A stretch of 34,301 bases of DNA from Glutinoglossum americanum (Eukaryota > Ascomycota > Geoglossomycetes > Geoglossales > Geoglossaceae). Below, piece by piece: positions 10,077 to 23,033 of this stretch. Positions within the stretch are counted from its first letter, which is position 1. The number at the start of each line of letters is the position of its first letter. Both the position numbers and the translations under genes were made by a program. The stretch covers positions 1-34,301 of the forward strand of contig JAGHQL010000230.1 of the NCBI GenBank assembly GCA_020080175.1. Direction: 5' to 3'. The notes beneath the pieces are model-generated. The model was not told the origin of the DNA and ran no database searches. It saw only the letters and a list, made by a program, of their open reading frames with translations.

Positions 10077-13000
10077 CTATAGTTGCCCAGAGAGAAGCGC
10101 TTCGGTGGCTGTGACGGAAAAAAAAAGAAAAAAGGTCAGTACGTGAATTTCATATTAAAAAGTCGATAGGGTGAAAAAGGAAATTTGTTCCATACCAGAC
10201 TTGATATAAGCCCGTTTTGCTTCCAGGCTAACGCCAAACCTCCTCTCCAACTCAATTCTGACGTCCTTCTTTGTAACGGTCATCAAGTCCGCGGTCTTGA
10301 GAATTTCTCGAATCTCAGCGAGGAGGGTGTCGTCGCTCGGGAGGCCGGCGAGATTTAGCATCTCCACATCCTGGTTTACTGGAAAGTACGTAGAGCCGCG
10401 CTGAGTTCCTAGCATGTCCGATGCAGCCAGGCTCATTCTTGACCCTCCAAACCTTGGAAGGTCGAGTTGCGACATGGGACGAGACGGCGCGTATCCAGCC
10501 TCAGACTGCGCCGGAGCGTACGACTTCGTCCCGTAAGAGTATCCTGAAACTTCAGATTTATCATCGCGTTGCGTCTGGGCATCCCACAGCTCGGCTTGAT
10601 ACTCCTCCCACTTCTTGCGAGGAATCACGCTTGGATCGAATTTACCCTCGTCGGAGATGACGATCTTGCGACCCTTCTCCCCGGTTACGATACGTGTGTT
10701 TCCCCATGAGAAGTCGTCCATATGCCAGAAGGAGTATAGAGGAAGGCCGAAAGAGAAAATAGGGATGGCGAGGATATAAATGATCATCCACCCGATCATC
10801 TCCCATTTCCTCCGCAGGATGAAAATGATCGCCTGCAGACCATATATAGCGCCCAGCAGGAGGAAGGCTGTCATCGGGATGATGTCCGAACCGGTGGAGA
10901 CCAGATAAATCAGGTAGGCAATGTACCCGACGGTGACAGGCCCAACAACCGTGCTCAGTAAATCCAGGAAGACGACGAATCTCATGCTGAAACAGCAGAA
11001 ACCGCAGAGCTGTTGCATCGGAATGAGTTCGACAAGGTTGTGGACGGTTGAATTGATCCATCGCCGACGCTGGGACATAAAGACCTTCCAACTATCCGGG
11101 GCGATAGTCCAAGCATGAGCGTGGAATGTGTATTTCGTCTTGTACTTGGGGTGATATTTTAAAAGTAGGGTGGTAAGATATCGATCCTCACCAAGATGGA
11201 GCAGGTTCTTCATGTGGAGTGTATCCACGCGAATTTCCGCATATGCCTGGACCACATCGCGGCTAACGAAAAGAGGCTTTGCGGTCTCAGCCGCGCGTAT
11301 ACGGTACATGCTGAAACACCCGGGCAGACAAGTTACGCTACCGAACAAGCTTTCGAAGGCCTTGGAGAGGTTGTGTGAGATGTAGTATTCGTACACCTGC
11401 ATCATGGTGATGAATGATGCTTTAGCGTTTGATAGGGCCGTCTCTCCACACAGCCCAATAAGTCTCGTGTCGTGCAAGAAGGCAGCTACCATCCGGGTTG
11501 CCGAATCTTGCGCGACTACCGTATCGGCATCGATCTGAAGCATAAACTCGTAGAAGTAAGGGTTTACCCCGATAATGTTACGAATCTGGTGATGCATCTC
11601 AAGCTCAAGCGGGCTCATCGGAAGGTTGTAATGAACGCGGTTCAAGAAGCGCATGACGATCATCTGCGAGTCGCGTTTACCACGGTTCCCGGGCCTTCAG
11701 GAATAAACGTTAGCCGAAGAGTAGTGGAGGGGACACAAAATAATGAAATACCTAGAAGCTTCCGACGGTTTTCCGACTTTGACCACTACAAGGAACGGAA
11801 CTATGTGACCCTGGACTTCATATAGGCCAGAATACACTTTGCCCATATTATGTTGCTTCAAACCCTCACCCAAACTCTCGAAGCTCAAAGGCTCAGGGTC
11901 GACGGTCTCTGACACTCCTAGAATATCCAAGATAATCCTTGGAGTAGGCCTATCGTTGCCCTGACCAATGATCATACCATCACAGATGATCATAAGGAGC
12001 TTGCGTTTATCGTCGTAATTCATCCTTGCGGCCGAATCGATAGCACGGCGTAATGACTCTTCATCCTCGGTGTAAGCGGGGATCTGACAGATGACAAATT
12101 TGTCGAGATTCTCCGGGAGGTTTTTCCTGCCAAATTGCAAAGCTGCAAAGAACTTGAATCCGATCACGCTGACGAGAAGGATAGAAATAGCCAGCAGAAG
12201 ATAACGAGCAAACAGACATTGCGCGGAGTTTCGGCTGTCGACCTTCCCAACGTAGAAGAGGTTGTCCAGGCACAGGAGCATGCGTGAACGCATCCCAGAG
12301 TCGATAGCAAGAGAATCCCAGTATTTGGTGATATCCTGTCCTGGTCGCTGTTGGAATAGATCCACAACCAGTTGGTCCATAAACTCGGTATCGACTCCCT
12401 CAGGCGGATCCTGGCCCGGCGGAACCATGAGCCGGCGTCCACCTTTCACGTATGCGGTAAAATCGTACACTCGATTATTAAGAATAGCGATGGATCCCTG
12501 CTGCTTCTTTGCGATGGAGCTGACCCATTGATGTGTAAATCCGACGTCTCCCTTTTTGAAATTCGACTTCATGTATATCAATTGCTCAAACCACCAATCG
12601 GGGCGAGAGTCATTGGTGAAGTATCTGAAGTCATGGTATTTGGAGTTCGGGTCGGTGGTGCTGATCTGATTTGGCGAGCCCGTAATGTTTGTTGGAGTGT
12701 AGTCAAGCTGCACGCTAGGATCGATCGAACCCTCCTTGCCTTGGCAGAGGGCAGACACTTGTACTGGGAAAAGTCTCGTTGCGTCCAAACCGGCATACTT
12801 GAAAAGGCTCTTTTGGGGAATGATCGAGGGATAATGGGCAGGGGCAAAGGCAGACAGGGAAAACACCTGACCCCGGATGGCCATATAAGCATCTCCCTTT
12901 TTGCCGTCGTGCGATGCAAGCTCGGCAGAGCTGAAAACAGCCTGTCTTGGACAGATGAGGTCAGGGAAAAAGACTACGAAGATTCGGTTAGCTTGGACAC

Positions 13001-15957
13001 CGCAACCGTAGGAAGCCTTGTTCTTTAAACCCACCGATGAAGAACACAGCAAACGCGCAGCTGAGCCAAATCATCAAGTTGATTGCGAATTTCTCCCGCC
13101 AGGCCATGCGCACGTCCTTCCGCTTTATCCCGCCTATCCAACGGATGAGAAAATCAGGAATGTAGAAGGTCAACATATATACCATAGCAACCCATCTTTT
13201 TCGGCTGCCAGATACGATAATATCGTCGACCTCCTCCATCTTCTTCTGGTTCCCTTTTTCAGCCATCTGCTCTCTGGTCTCGAAGTTCTGGAACATGTCG
13301 CCAGAGTTGAAGGCGGATGCTCCAGCTTCAGACTTGGCATCAAGGTCGCGGCTTCCAAGGGCACCGCCACCAGCCTTCGGATCGCCGTAAATAAAAGCAC
13401 CGGCCTTTGGCGGGATCAATCCAACCTTTGAGTCGGTAAAGCTTGTAGCGCGTTGATCACCTGAAACCAAACCATCCCCATCATCCTCAGCGCTGGAAGG
13501 ATACCGGCCTACGAATGCCCCTTTCTCATCAACCCTGGCGATCTCCGCCCAGCACCTCTCACTAAGGAATAACCCAGTGCTTCCGACTCTGGCCTCATTA
13601 CCCGGCCACCTCTTCTCGGCGAGCACCACTTCAGCCTTCTCTTTTTCGCTGCCGACTAGAATAGCTTCCGCTTCCGCCAAGCCTAGGAATTCACCGAACG
13701 GCAAAAATATACTGAAATCCGCATTCCGCAATCTCTGGCTTATCTCTGCAATACCGAACGTCTGTATCTGAGTTCGGACACATTTGCTATCAAACTGATT
13801 CGCTATCCGACGATCATTCGGTTTGAGGCAGAACACAAAGTATGGGTTTGTGTTTGTCGTTGTCAGGGACTTTGTAACGGTGTCCAGGGAAGCCAGGAAC
13901 TGCCCCGCAGCCCCTTGCTCGGTCTGCGATGCTCCTGCCTTGGTGGTTCCCGTCTCGGTTCCAAATGGCTCGGTCTCGTCCGCACCAATGCCGCTAGTCC
14001 TACGGGTGCCGAACCTACTAGCTCTATCCCCCTTCTTCCGCATCACGCTAGGCATCCTGAGCGGCTTCGAACTGACTTGAGCTTGCATGATGGCAGTCTT
14101 CTCTTTCGGGTGTGACACCGTGCGAAGGACTTCTTGGCCAAACAGCTCCCTTACAAAATCACTCTTCGTCGAATTGATGAGGTTCATAAGGTCGCCAGAT
14201 ATGACCTCACCATTCTCCTCTATCAGCCCACTAACAGAATATTCGACCTCTCCCGCAAAGTGCTTCACGCTAAATGATGCAGCGGCATTAGTGGTGGCGA
14301 AGTTACTGCCCGGCACCACTGCTGTAGCGCTACCAACCTCGATGGCGGGGTTCCTTTTCTCGAAACGCTTTCGTATGCTCTCGAGGAATTGGGCATCGGT
14401 TTTGCCACGTCTCGCCTGGTCATCGAGGATGCTCAGCAGGCCGTTACCGTGCTTCAGTAATCCCTTCACAGCGTCAGAGTTGTCAAAGTAGCTCGTCGCA
14501 GCAACAGTGACCTCTTCGCTCTCCATCATCTCTGCTTTGCGCTCGAAAAAGGTCTGCAGGCAGAAGTGATAGAGGGCCTCGGTAGCCGCATTGTTGAGAA
14601 GTTGATCAAGCGTAGAACCGGTCGAGGAGGACTGGGCAAATCCAGGAAAGTCAATTATAGATATTGTATGTGCTACCGTATCCTCAACAGCGCATATCTT
14701 CTGATTAATGTTCTCGATAACATAGGCAACAAGAAGAGAGTAAAGGGTTCGTGCGAGCTCATCAGCATTCGCGCGAGCCCCTTTGGGATCTAACATAACC
14801 GTTACGCGTTCCCGATGGATAGTTTTCGTCTTATATCCAAGGCTAGTGTCCAGATCTTGAGTGCCGATGCCAAGAAACGCCGCAATGACACCCAAAACAT
14901 CTTTATTCTTCACCGTGGTGATCATTTGGCCTCCTTCATGAGAGTACCCGCCACTCTCATCACCCGTTGGTGTGGTATATTGGCTTGTGGTGAACTCGAG
15001 CTGACCGATGTGAAGTATGCTAGCAAGTATCTGACAGATCTCTGCAATTTCGGTGCGAGGGAATTCGAGCTTCCTCAGAGCGGTCTTGAAGTGCTGAAAT
15101 CCTTCTGAATCGTTGATACCAACTTTGAGTTGAGTAGGATGGCCGAGATATCTCCATCTCTTCTGTCCGGCGGTGAGGGAGGTCCTCTTCCCGGCTCCTC
15201 CAAAGCCTTCACCGCCGGCAAGGTTCCCTGGAGAGTCTAACCCCAAGTGATCCTTTTCATCTGCGGTCGTTCCAGCTAATAAGTAATAAAGAACGTGAAA
15301 ACTCCTCTCTCCAGTGGGCACAGAGGTCACCCTGCTTCTCTCCAGTCTATGGTCGAGGATCTTCCCGCCAATCAGGGTTGCATTCACGGTGGAGGATGTG
15401 TCGTACTGGAGTTCATAAAAGAGTCCTGCCTTGGAGGCAGTAGGAGTGGTGGCAGACTTGGTCGTAGTCAACGTGTCAAAAACGAAGGCTGCAAGAGACA
15501 ATTTGTTGGAGAGGGGAGTGGACGAGTAGGACAGAAGCGATGTGAGAAGGTGTGCTCGTAAAGTAGTCTTGCCGGAGCCGGATTCTCCTCTAGAATTAGT
15601 GAAGTTTGTCAGTCTGGGGTAAGGCAGCGAAATCATATGAGCTCAGCAGACTCACAGGAAAACTACCGCCTGATTCTCCGCTCTTCCCCCCAACCTAGTC
15701 CAAACTCTCTTGGCCAACTCCTCAGCTCCGCCCATTGCACTTCCATCCTTACCGCCATTTGGCCCCTTTGTGGATGTAGTGTATGTGTTCAACGAGATCA
15801 ACGCGTGTGATGACAGTTGGGCAGTGGGAAGAGACAGATGGAATCGACTAGCCAAGTGTGCCGTAAGGTGAGTGTCCGACTGTAGGTGTGAAGGGAGTGA
15901 AGGCAGCGAGGGCTGCGAATACTGCGGATTGCCTCCGCTTAAAGCGTTAAACGTCAT
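10077..15957 (-). CDS. csmA: Class V chitin synthase with myosin motor domain
   Basis: Five exons (15957-15656, 15589-13035, 12973-11752, 11694-10196, 10108-10077) give 1869 residues, the usual class V length. An in-frame stop lies just upstream of the ATG. Domains in order: myosin-like motor (about 1-780) with P-loop GESGSGKT at 102-109 and switch-II-like IIDFPGFA near 412; membrane segments and a cytochrome-b5-like region (about 895-1080); the GT2 chitin synthase core from about 1243, with [23 protein letters not shown] (1568-1572) and SWGNTRIV; and a DEK_C domain (about 1811-1869). It makes chitin at the plasma membrane of growing tips and septa. Introns are 66, 61, 57 and 87 bp. The last coding exon is only 32 nt and restores the ending [11 protein letters not shown]. 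The gene is divergent from the class VII gene at 17570. The symbol follows Aspergillus usage. Confidence 0.95.
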
Positions 15958-17569
15958 GATCGAACTGGTGAGTCCTTAATCCACACAAGTCCTAGGGGCG
16001 AAGCCCTCCTCTAGCGTGGAGAGCGACGTCTGCAAAAAGATGCTTCAATGAATTCCTCGATTCAATCGGTGGTTCTTCGATCAGAGCCGAGACGCTGTCG
16101 TGATGAGGATCAATTTTCGTCCGAGAAGTCGAAGTTTGCCAGAGTAAGGAGGTCGTTTTGCCGAAAATAGAAACCCAACCAAAACACAACAAACCCGGTC
16201 GGCCCACAATGCCAGCACAACAATAGAACCCGAACCCAGGGTTAAAGCGGGAATAAAGCGAGCGTCGGGAGAGGACAGAAGCCGATAGTAGCGAACGTAG
16301 AATCTACAAGGAAAACCGTGTTGAATGGGCAGGTTGATGGGGATGGGCAAAGGTTTGGGGGAGTTATGCAAGCCTGCGATCCTTGCTTCGTTGCGTTGCA
16401 TCTCCTGTTCATCGATTCACTTATCCTCCACACCAAGCCACCAATGGGTTGCCATGACAGCACACCTAAAAGTGACCTATTGCACAGAGTAGATAGTGCG
16501 CCCAGAAACCAGCTCCTTGTCAGGGAGTAATGTTATGTGGGTCCTAGGGGGTTATCGATTGAAATCGCGACCCCTTGCTTTGCTTTCAATCCCTCTTAGT
16601 AACTTCAAAGCTCAGCTTGTGATGGATCTGTTTGGGGCGAGATGTGGGCAAATTCACATGAAGGCAAAAAAGCCCAACTATTTTTTGCTTGGATGAACCG
16701 GACGCACTCCCTTGCACAGCTCTGCACAGCTTGCACACCTTGCACAGCTTGAGCAGAGTAGTTGGTGGTTGGCCCGGAGGTTTCACAAATGACCCCAGAA
16801 TAGAAACTATGCATGCATCGCTGCCTTAACGATGCAGAGACATTCTGGTCGCCGATTAGCCAATTGTCACGAAAACCTCGTGTTGAGCTGGGATCCACCC
16901 ACAACAACAGCAACCCAAAACAAGGGGCACTCTGCACATTCTATTCCTCATGCGGCCTGGTGCTTAAGAGCACAACTTCCGAGCAGGCGAAATGTTGTGT
17001 GGAATTCAGGAGAGGAACCTTCGCCATCCAGTCCTGCCAAACGTCTGACCAAGCGTTAGTTGGAAGTGCACCAGAGAGCACTCAACCACATCAGAGATAT
17101 CTAGAACCTATCCTAGGGCATCCGTCATCGCCCTTTTCATGGTTCTACCTCTGTTTCCTTCTACTTCACTCGCTTTTTGTTCACAACGCTCGCTTGCTGC
17201 TTAACTCGGTCAACTGCATTCGTTGCTCTGGCGACAGCACTGCAACGGTGTCCAGAATTTCTATTTTCGGCCGACACACGCTGACTTTCCAATCCCCACC
17301 TTCGTTCCGGACGCGACAAGACGATCGTTTGCACAAGTCATACCGAAATTCTCATAATTAAAACCCCTTCGTGTAGGGAGAGAAGTTTTGACGGGTTTCG
17401 AATCGGTCGGAGAAATTTAGGATTGGGGAGCATACACTAGGGAGGTAGGATCACTTTCCGACAGACTCTTGTTCTGCAAACGATTCAGCACGACAGGTTG
17501 AAGGGGTAGTTCTGTCCCGTTGTATGCTTGTATCTGACTTCTCTCTAGAGATCCCAAGTGTAATTCACC
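15958..17569. promoter_or_regulatory. Shared bidirectional promoter of the chitin synthase pair
   Basis: This 1.6 kb gap separates the start codons of the divergent class V and class VII chitin synthase genes, so it must hold both promoters and leaders. CCAAT-like words occur on both strands (for example near 16440 and 16858), and a TGCACAGC repeat cluster lies at 16711-16755. I see no clear TATA box for either gene. The open frames within it have no recognisable domain. Confidence 0.75.
16711..16755. repeat. TTGCACAGC-type repeat cluster in the chitin synthase promoter
   Basis: The word TGCACA followed by GC or CC occurs four times in about 45 bp, spaced about ten bases apart, and is followed by a related GAGCAG. 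It sits roughly mid-way between the two divergent start codons. It could be a cluster of factor sites, which is inference. Confidence 0.7.
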
Positions 17570-17580
17570 ATGGCGGGTAA
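17524..17580 (+). promoter_or_regulatory. Possible overlapping upstream ORF at the class VII start
   Basis: An ATG at 17524 opens an 18-codon frame that ends with TAA at 17578-17580, ten bases past the main ATG at 17570 and in another frame. If the leader includes it, ribosomes starting there would miss the main start. The main ATG has a strong context (CACCATGG), which would favour leaky scanning. Whether the transcript begins upstream of 17524 is not known. Confidence 0.4.
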
Positions 17581-20500
17581 TCCGTACCGGATGTCAACCT
17601 ACTCCAACTCCTCGTCGGTGCCTGGTGCTGGTCGAGCCGCGGCACAGCACCCAACTCAGGTGTCTACAACTACGCTCCTCAATGCCCTCTACGCGACCTA
17701 TACTTCAGGTCAGCCATACCGTCTAGATGCTAGCACAAGCCTCGTCGTTAACACATGGCTTTCGGTTTCCAATGGGGGCGTAGATGGCAGGGAAGGGGGA
17801 ACCGTGGATACTGAACTTGCTGGACGGGCATGGGAGCATGCTCGGCGTAGGGCCGAGGACGGTTGTGTGCTTTTAGGGTATGCATTATCCGCAGACAACC
17901 ATTGGCCTTTTCTCTGTCGAGCACTGGGCTAATATTGAGTCCTAGGTCCCTTCATAATTCAACTCCCTCGCTACTTTCGCAATTCGTTTCTGCTATGCCG
18001 ATGAACATTCCGCCGCTTCTACATACTGCTCTGTCAGCACTAAAGCCTTTCCTCCATGCTGTTTCTCCCAATAATCCGTCGACCCCGCGTCACTCTGCCC
18101 TTGCGGTCACATTGACCCTCTCCTTGACCGGCAACCTCACTGAAGCCTCAATTTCTCTCTCTTCATCAGGCATCGATACATCTGCCGGCCTCCTTAACAT
18201 CCCATCAGAGGTGGGATATCGCGCCTTTGATGTTTTTTATTACCTCCTTACCTCTGCCTCAACACCTGCAGAGAGAGAGTTCCTTGGGCTTAAGAGTGCA
18301 TCGTCCTACTCACTACTTAAGAAATCCGGCACGTATGATCCCCCATCATACGTCCCGACAGCTGACGATGCTGCTTCTGCCGATGACTTCCGGAGGAGCT
18401 TAAAATCTATTGGCATCTCAGGATCTGCCCTGCGCAACCTTCTATCCGTGCTCACTGGTTTGCTCAAACTTGGGGAAACTCTCGGTTTCCTCGTCGATGC
18501 GGAAGTCATTGAGGAGGTCTGCGAAGATGTGGGAGGCCTGTTAGGACTTGACCCCGAGATCCTCGTTAAGAATTGTAGCACCCAGGAGCGGGAGTCGCTA
18601 GTTGCTGGTATCTATGAAGCACTGGTTGACTGGGTTATCATCAAAGCCAACCAAGCAATCGCAAGTGAGTTGCAAGGGATGAGAGATGGAGCCTCATCGT
18701 CGAGTCAGGATGGTGACACCGTTTGTATCACCGTGATTGATGCACCTCTTGAGCAATTAGGGAAGGCTTTAGCATTGAGAGGAGTTTTCGATGACGCCTG
18801 GGGCATCAACGCGGAGATGAAGGAGGACGGCATTGAAATGCCCGCGGTCGGATCTTCTGTCCTGAAGGAAATGACGACTGCAGTGGCCGAGGTCCAGACG
18901 GAATTGGGCATCAACGGCATATCCAGCAGAGAACGTGAGTACGAGAGAGACCGAAGAGAAGGAGTCCTCGAGAAGATCGGAGCCGAAGCAGAAGCAGGCG
19001 GGTTTATAAAAAAAATTCTCTATCCAGTGGAGGGTGAAGGAGTCAACGTTGGAAAGGTTGGTCGCATCGACGTTCCGACAACCTTGGCCAGCAGTAGGAT
19101 CTGGTACCATCTCACGCTCCATCCTACTGACGAATCTCCTGGCAAACTCGCGTCCTTGCCTTCCACGACATCGGCATGGTCTGCAGGTACTGTTTCACGC
19201 CAACTCCGCGCATGGAGACTACCAGAATGGGCCAATCGCCGAAATAGGAGTCTTGATTTTACTGCGGATTTTGACGTTGATGAGTTTTACACACGATATG
19301 CGCCCCTTGGTTGCAAAGAAGGAAAGGACGGTGTGGAGAGTTGGATCCTAGAACGCAGCTGGAGCAATGGAGAGGTGGTCGTCGGCCGCGAGCGGGTGTG
19401 GGCGAGGGAAGGGGCGTGGTGGGAGGCCGAAGGTATGCTCGACCTCAAGCCTGCTGACGCGCCGACTCCTCCCAACCCCGGCATATATGATAGCATGATG
19501 GGTGGACTGGAAAGTGGTTATTCTGGAGCGAGTCTGGGTCCGAACGGCACTGGATTTTTTGGCGGGCCAATGGGTGACAATCTCACTCCTCAAGGAAGCC
19601 GAGATCAACTCGTCAGGCAGAGCACTGCTACGTTAGGGGCTAAGAGCGCGCTTGGTGCTCGTTCAGTTGCTCCATCCGCTGTTGTCAACCGCGGTGGTGG
19701 TGATTATGGTCTTGGTAGAAAGGGAGACGAGAATCGGGGACAAGATTATACTGAGGATATTGGCCACTTCAACGGCCAGAATGACCCAGAGTTCGGCGAT
19801 CGTAAGGTGGTCACACGGCAGCCAATTACCAAAACCCGTCGAATTTGGGTCACTTTCGTTTGGGCCCTGACCTTCTTGATACCTTCTTTCGTGCTTCGCT
19901 TTGTCGGCCGCATGAAACGGCCAGATGTTCGAATGGCTTGGAGAGAAAAGCTCGTACTCGTCTTTCTCATCTTCCTCCTCAATGGGACTGTAGTCTTCTA
20001 CATCATCGAGTTCGGTAGGCTCCTTTGCCCAAATTACGATAAAGCTTGGAGCCAAAAGCAGGTTTCTACCCATCAGGGTGATAGCGATTTTTGGGTCAGC
20101 CACCACGGTAAAGTCTACGACCTCTCAAAGTTCTGGAAATTGCAACACAGCGACACCAATATTCACACTACGAGCTCACTTATGCAACCATTCGCCGGTC
20201 TTAATCTAGACCAATACATCATACCGCCACTTACAGTCGCCTGCCCTCATCTAGTCACGGATGAGACCATCATCCTCACTGCAAATACGACGGCCGATAA
20301 CCCCGCCGGCCTCCACGTCTCTGGCCCCAGATATCAGCCCGACCCTACCACTGTGCTTCATGATATCAACTGGTATCCCAACAAGTTTCTACCGCGGATA
20401 CAACAGTATTATAAGGGTGACCTAGTATGGGATAAGAAGGTAATCGCGAACGAAGGTCAAAACCAAAACCATCAGTGGTTCATTCTTCAGGGCAGCGTCT

Positions 20501-23033
20501 ACGATCTCAAGGATTACTTTCACACCTTGGATGTTCAAAATGACCTGCCGCAATACCATTTCTTCCCCGAAGATGTTGAACAATTGATGAAAAACAACTT
20601 CGGGACCGACATTACTGACAAGTGGGAGAGTAACTTGAACTTCACGTCGAGCGCATCTAGCCTTCAATGTCTGGAAAATGCGTTTTATGTTGGCAAGCCG
20701 GATTTCAGGAACGCACCAAGATGTCAGGTCAACAACTATATACTACTGGCCTTCACCATTGTCCTTTGCGCCGTAATCCTGGTGAAGTTCTTGGCTGCTC
20801 TCCAGCTTGGCACCAAGCGCCGGCCAGCTGCTCAGGAGAAATTCGTTATCTGCCAGGTTCCTGCTTACACCGAAGGCGAGAATTCGCTCCGGAAAGCCCT
20901 AGACTCTCTAACAGCTCTCCAATATGACAACAAGAGAAAGCTCATCTGCGTGATCTGTGACGGGATGATCGTTGGCGGCGGTAACGACAGACCCACACCG
21001 AAGATCGTGCTGGATATCCTAGGAGTGGATCCGAAGATCGATCCCCCTGCGCTCCCTTTTAAGAGCGTCGGCCAAGGCAACGAGCAGCTCAATTATGGCA
21101 AGGTCTATTCGGGTCTCTATGAATACGAGGGCAATGTCGTTCCATATATTGTAGTTGTCAAAGTGGGCAAGGAATCGGAGCAGTCCAAGGCGAAGCCTGG
21201 TAACCGTGGAAAACGAGATTCTCAGGTTTTGTTGCTTAGCTTCCTGAATAGAGTTCACCACCGCTCAGCCATGTCACCACTTGAGCTTGAGATGTTCCAT
21301 CAGATCAACAATATCATCGGTGTGGATCCCGAGCTTTATGAATACGTTTTGATGGTCGATGCAGACACCAGCGTCAAAGAGGACTCTCTGAACCGACTTG
21401 TTGCCAGCTGTGCCAACGACGCCAAGGTTGCTGGTATCTGCGGCGAGACTAGTCTAGAGAATGAAGAACGGTCATGGTGGACGATGATCCAAGTCTACGA
21501 ATACTACATTTCTCATCATCTGGCCAAGGCATTTGAGAGTTTGTTTGGAAGCGTCACCTGCTTACCAGGATGGTACGTTAACTTTGAACCCGGCCCCGAT
21601 CATTCTTACTGACGATTGAATAGTTTTTGCATGTACCGTCTCCGCACCGCTGACAAAGGTCGGCCTCTGATTATCTCAGAGAAGATCCTCAGCGAGTATT
21701 CCGACGGAGATGTCGACACCCTTCACAAGAAGAATTTGCTGTCTCTCGGCGAGGATCGTTATCTCACGACGCTCATGACCAAGCATTTCCCTTATATGTC
21801 CTACAAATTCATTCCTGACGCGTACGCCAACACGGCTGCACCTGAGACATGGAGTGTCTTGCTCTCTCAGAGACGTCGATGGATCAATTCAACAATCCAT
21901 AATCTTGCTGAATTGGTTTTCTTGCCGGAACTATGCGGTTTCTGTTGCTTCAGCATGAGATTCGTCGTTTTCATCGATCTCTTTGGTACTCTCATCCTGC
22001 CAGCCACGTGCACCTACCTTGGATACCTCATATACAGAGTCGCCACGCACTCGGGCCAGTTCCCGCTCATCTCAATCGTCATGATTGCGGCGGTGTACGG
22101 TCTACAAGCAGTCATCTTCATCATAAAGCGTCAATGGCAACACATTGGATGGATGATCATCTACATTCTGGCCTTCCCGGTCTATTCATTCATCCTGCCG
22201 ATCTACTCCTTCTGGAATCAAGATAACTTCTCGTGGGGTAACACTCGTATTGTCATTGGTGAAAAGGGCCACAAACAAGTAGTATCTCTTGAAGAAGAGG
22301 ACTTTGATCCTGCCAAAATCCCGCTCCAGACATGGAACGACCACGCCTTCGCCAACGGTCTTCCCGGTCGTCGAGGTTTGGCCCAAGAGAAGGGTTATCA
22401 GGGCGGATATGACGACAATGCTCTCGAGATGGATGACATCCACTCCGTATACTCATCCGTTAAACCAGCTTCAACGATCTTGGCTGGCTTCCCAAACCAG
22501 AACCCCTCATATCCACCTCCTCGGTCTCCAGCGCCTTTTAATAATACAGTACGTCAGTCACGCTACTCGGAATTCACTCCCTATACCGATCAACCTCAGT
22601 CACAAAACCAGCGCGGAATGTCGATGGTTGGCACAGACTTCCTAAGGACCAATACCTCGACTCCTGGGCTGTCGAGTGGCTTAGACATGACCCCCCCGAT
22701 ACGGCATAGCCGAAGTCCTGTCGGCGTCTCCGGCAGTCGGCCTGTGAGCACGATGGTGGATTTCCAGAGAGTAGGCGGAGGTCCTGATGACATGATGATT
22801 GTCGATGCGATCCGAAGCTGCCTCGCTGACGTCGACCTGGACAGCGTTACAAAGAAACAAGGTAAGCTTCTTATTATCTCACTCAGTAAAACATATAAGA
22901 TCCCAAAAAAAAAAAAAGACTAATTATCGTTGCAGTGCGCGCCCTAGTCGAACAGAGATTGCAGACGGAATTGGTGGGCGAGCGGCGAACGTTCTTGGAC
23001 CGACAGATCGACGCTGAGCTTGCCAACATGTAA
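17570..23033 (+). CDS. csmB: Class VII chitin synthase with degenerate myosin-like domain
   Basis: Four exons (17570-17877, 17946-21572, 21624-22861, 22936-23033) give 1756 residues. The ATG lies in CACCATGG. The N-terminal about 600 residues resemble the myosin-like part of this class but show no GESGSGKT P-loop and no DFPGF switch II. Then come membrane segments (about 733-795), a cytochrome-b5-like region (VYDLSKFW near 826), the GT2 chitin synthase core from about 1068 with [29 protein letters not shown] (1394-1398) and SWGNTRIV, and a DEK_C domain (about 1699-1756). Introns are 68, 51 and 74 bp; the 51-bp intron restores CLPGCFCMYR. It is a plasma-membrane chitin synthase that likely works with the class V enzyme in polar growth. 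The class is numbered VI in some older schemes (CsmB of Aspergillus). Confidence 0.95.

Noticed and set aside
12372-13028. 218-codon plus-strand frame
   Set aside because: It is antisense to the class V chitin synthase coding region.
16813-17361. 182-codon plus-strand frame inside the chitin synthase promoter
   Set aside because: It has no recognisable domain and ends before the well-supported class VII start; it overlaps the expected leader region.
17390-17425. tRNA-like T-loop word (GGTTTCGAATCGG)
   Set aside because: No acceptor stem, D-arm or matching A-box could be found around it. No tRNA or rRNA gene was found elsewhere in the window.
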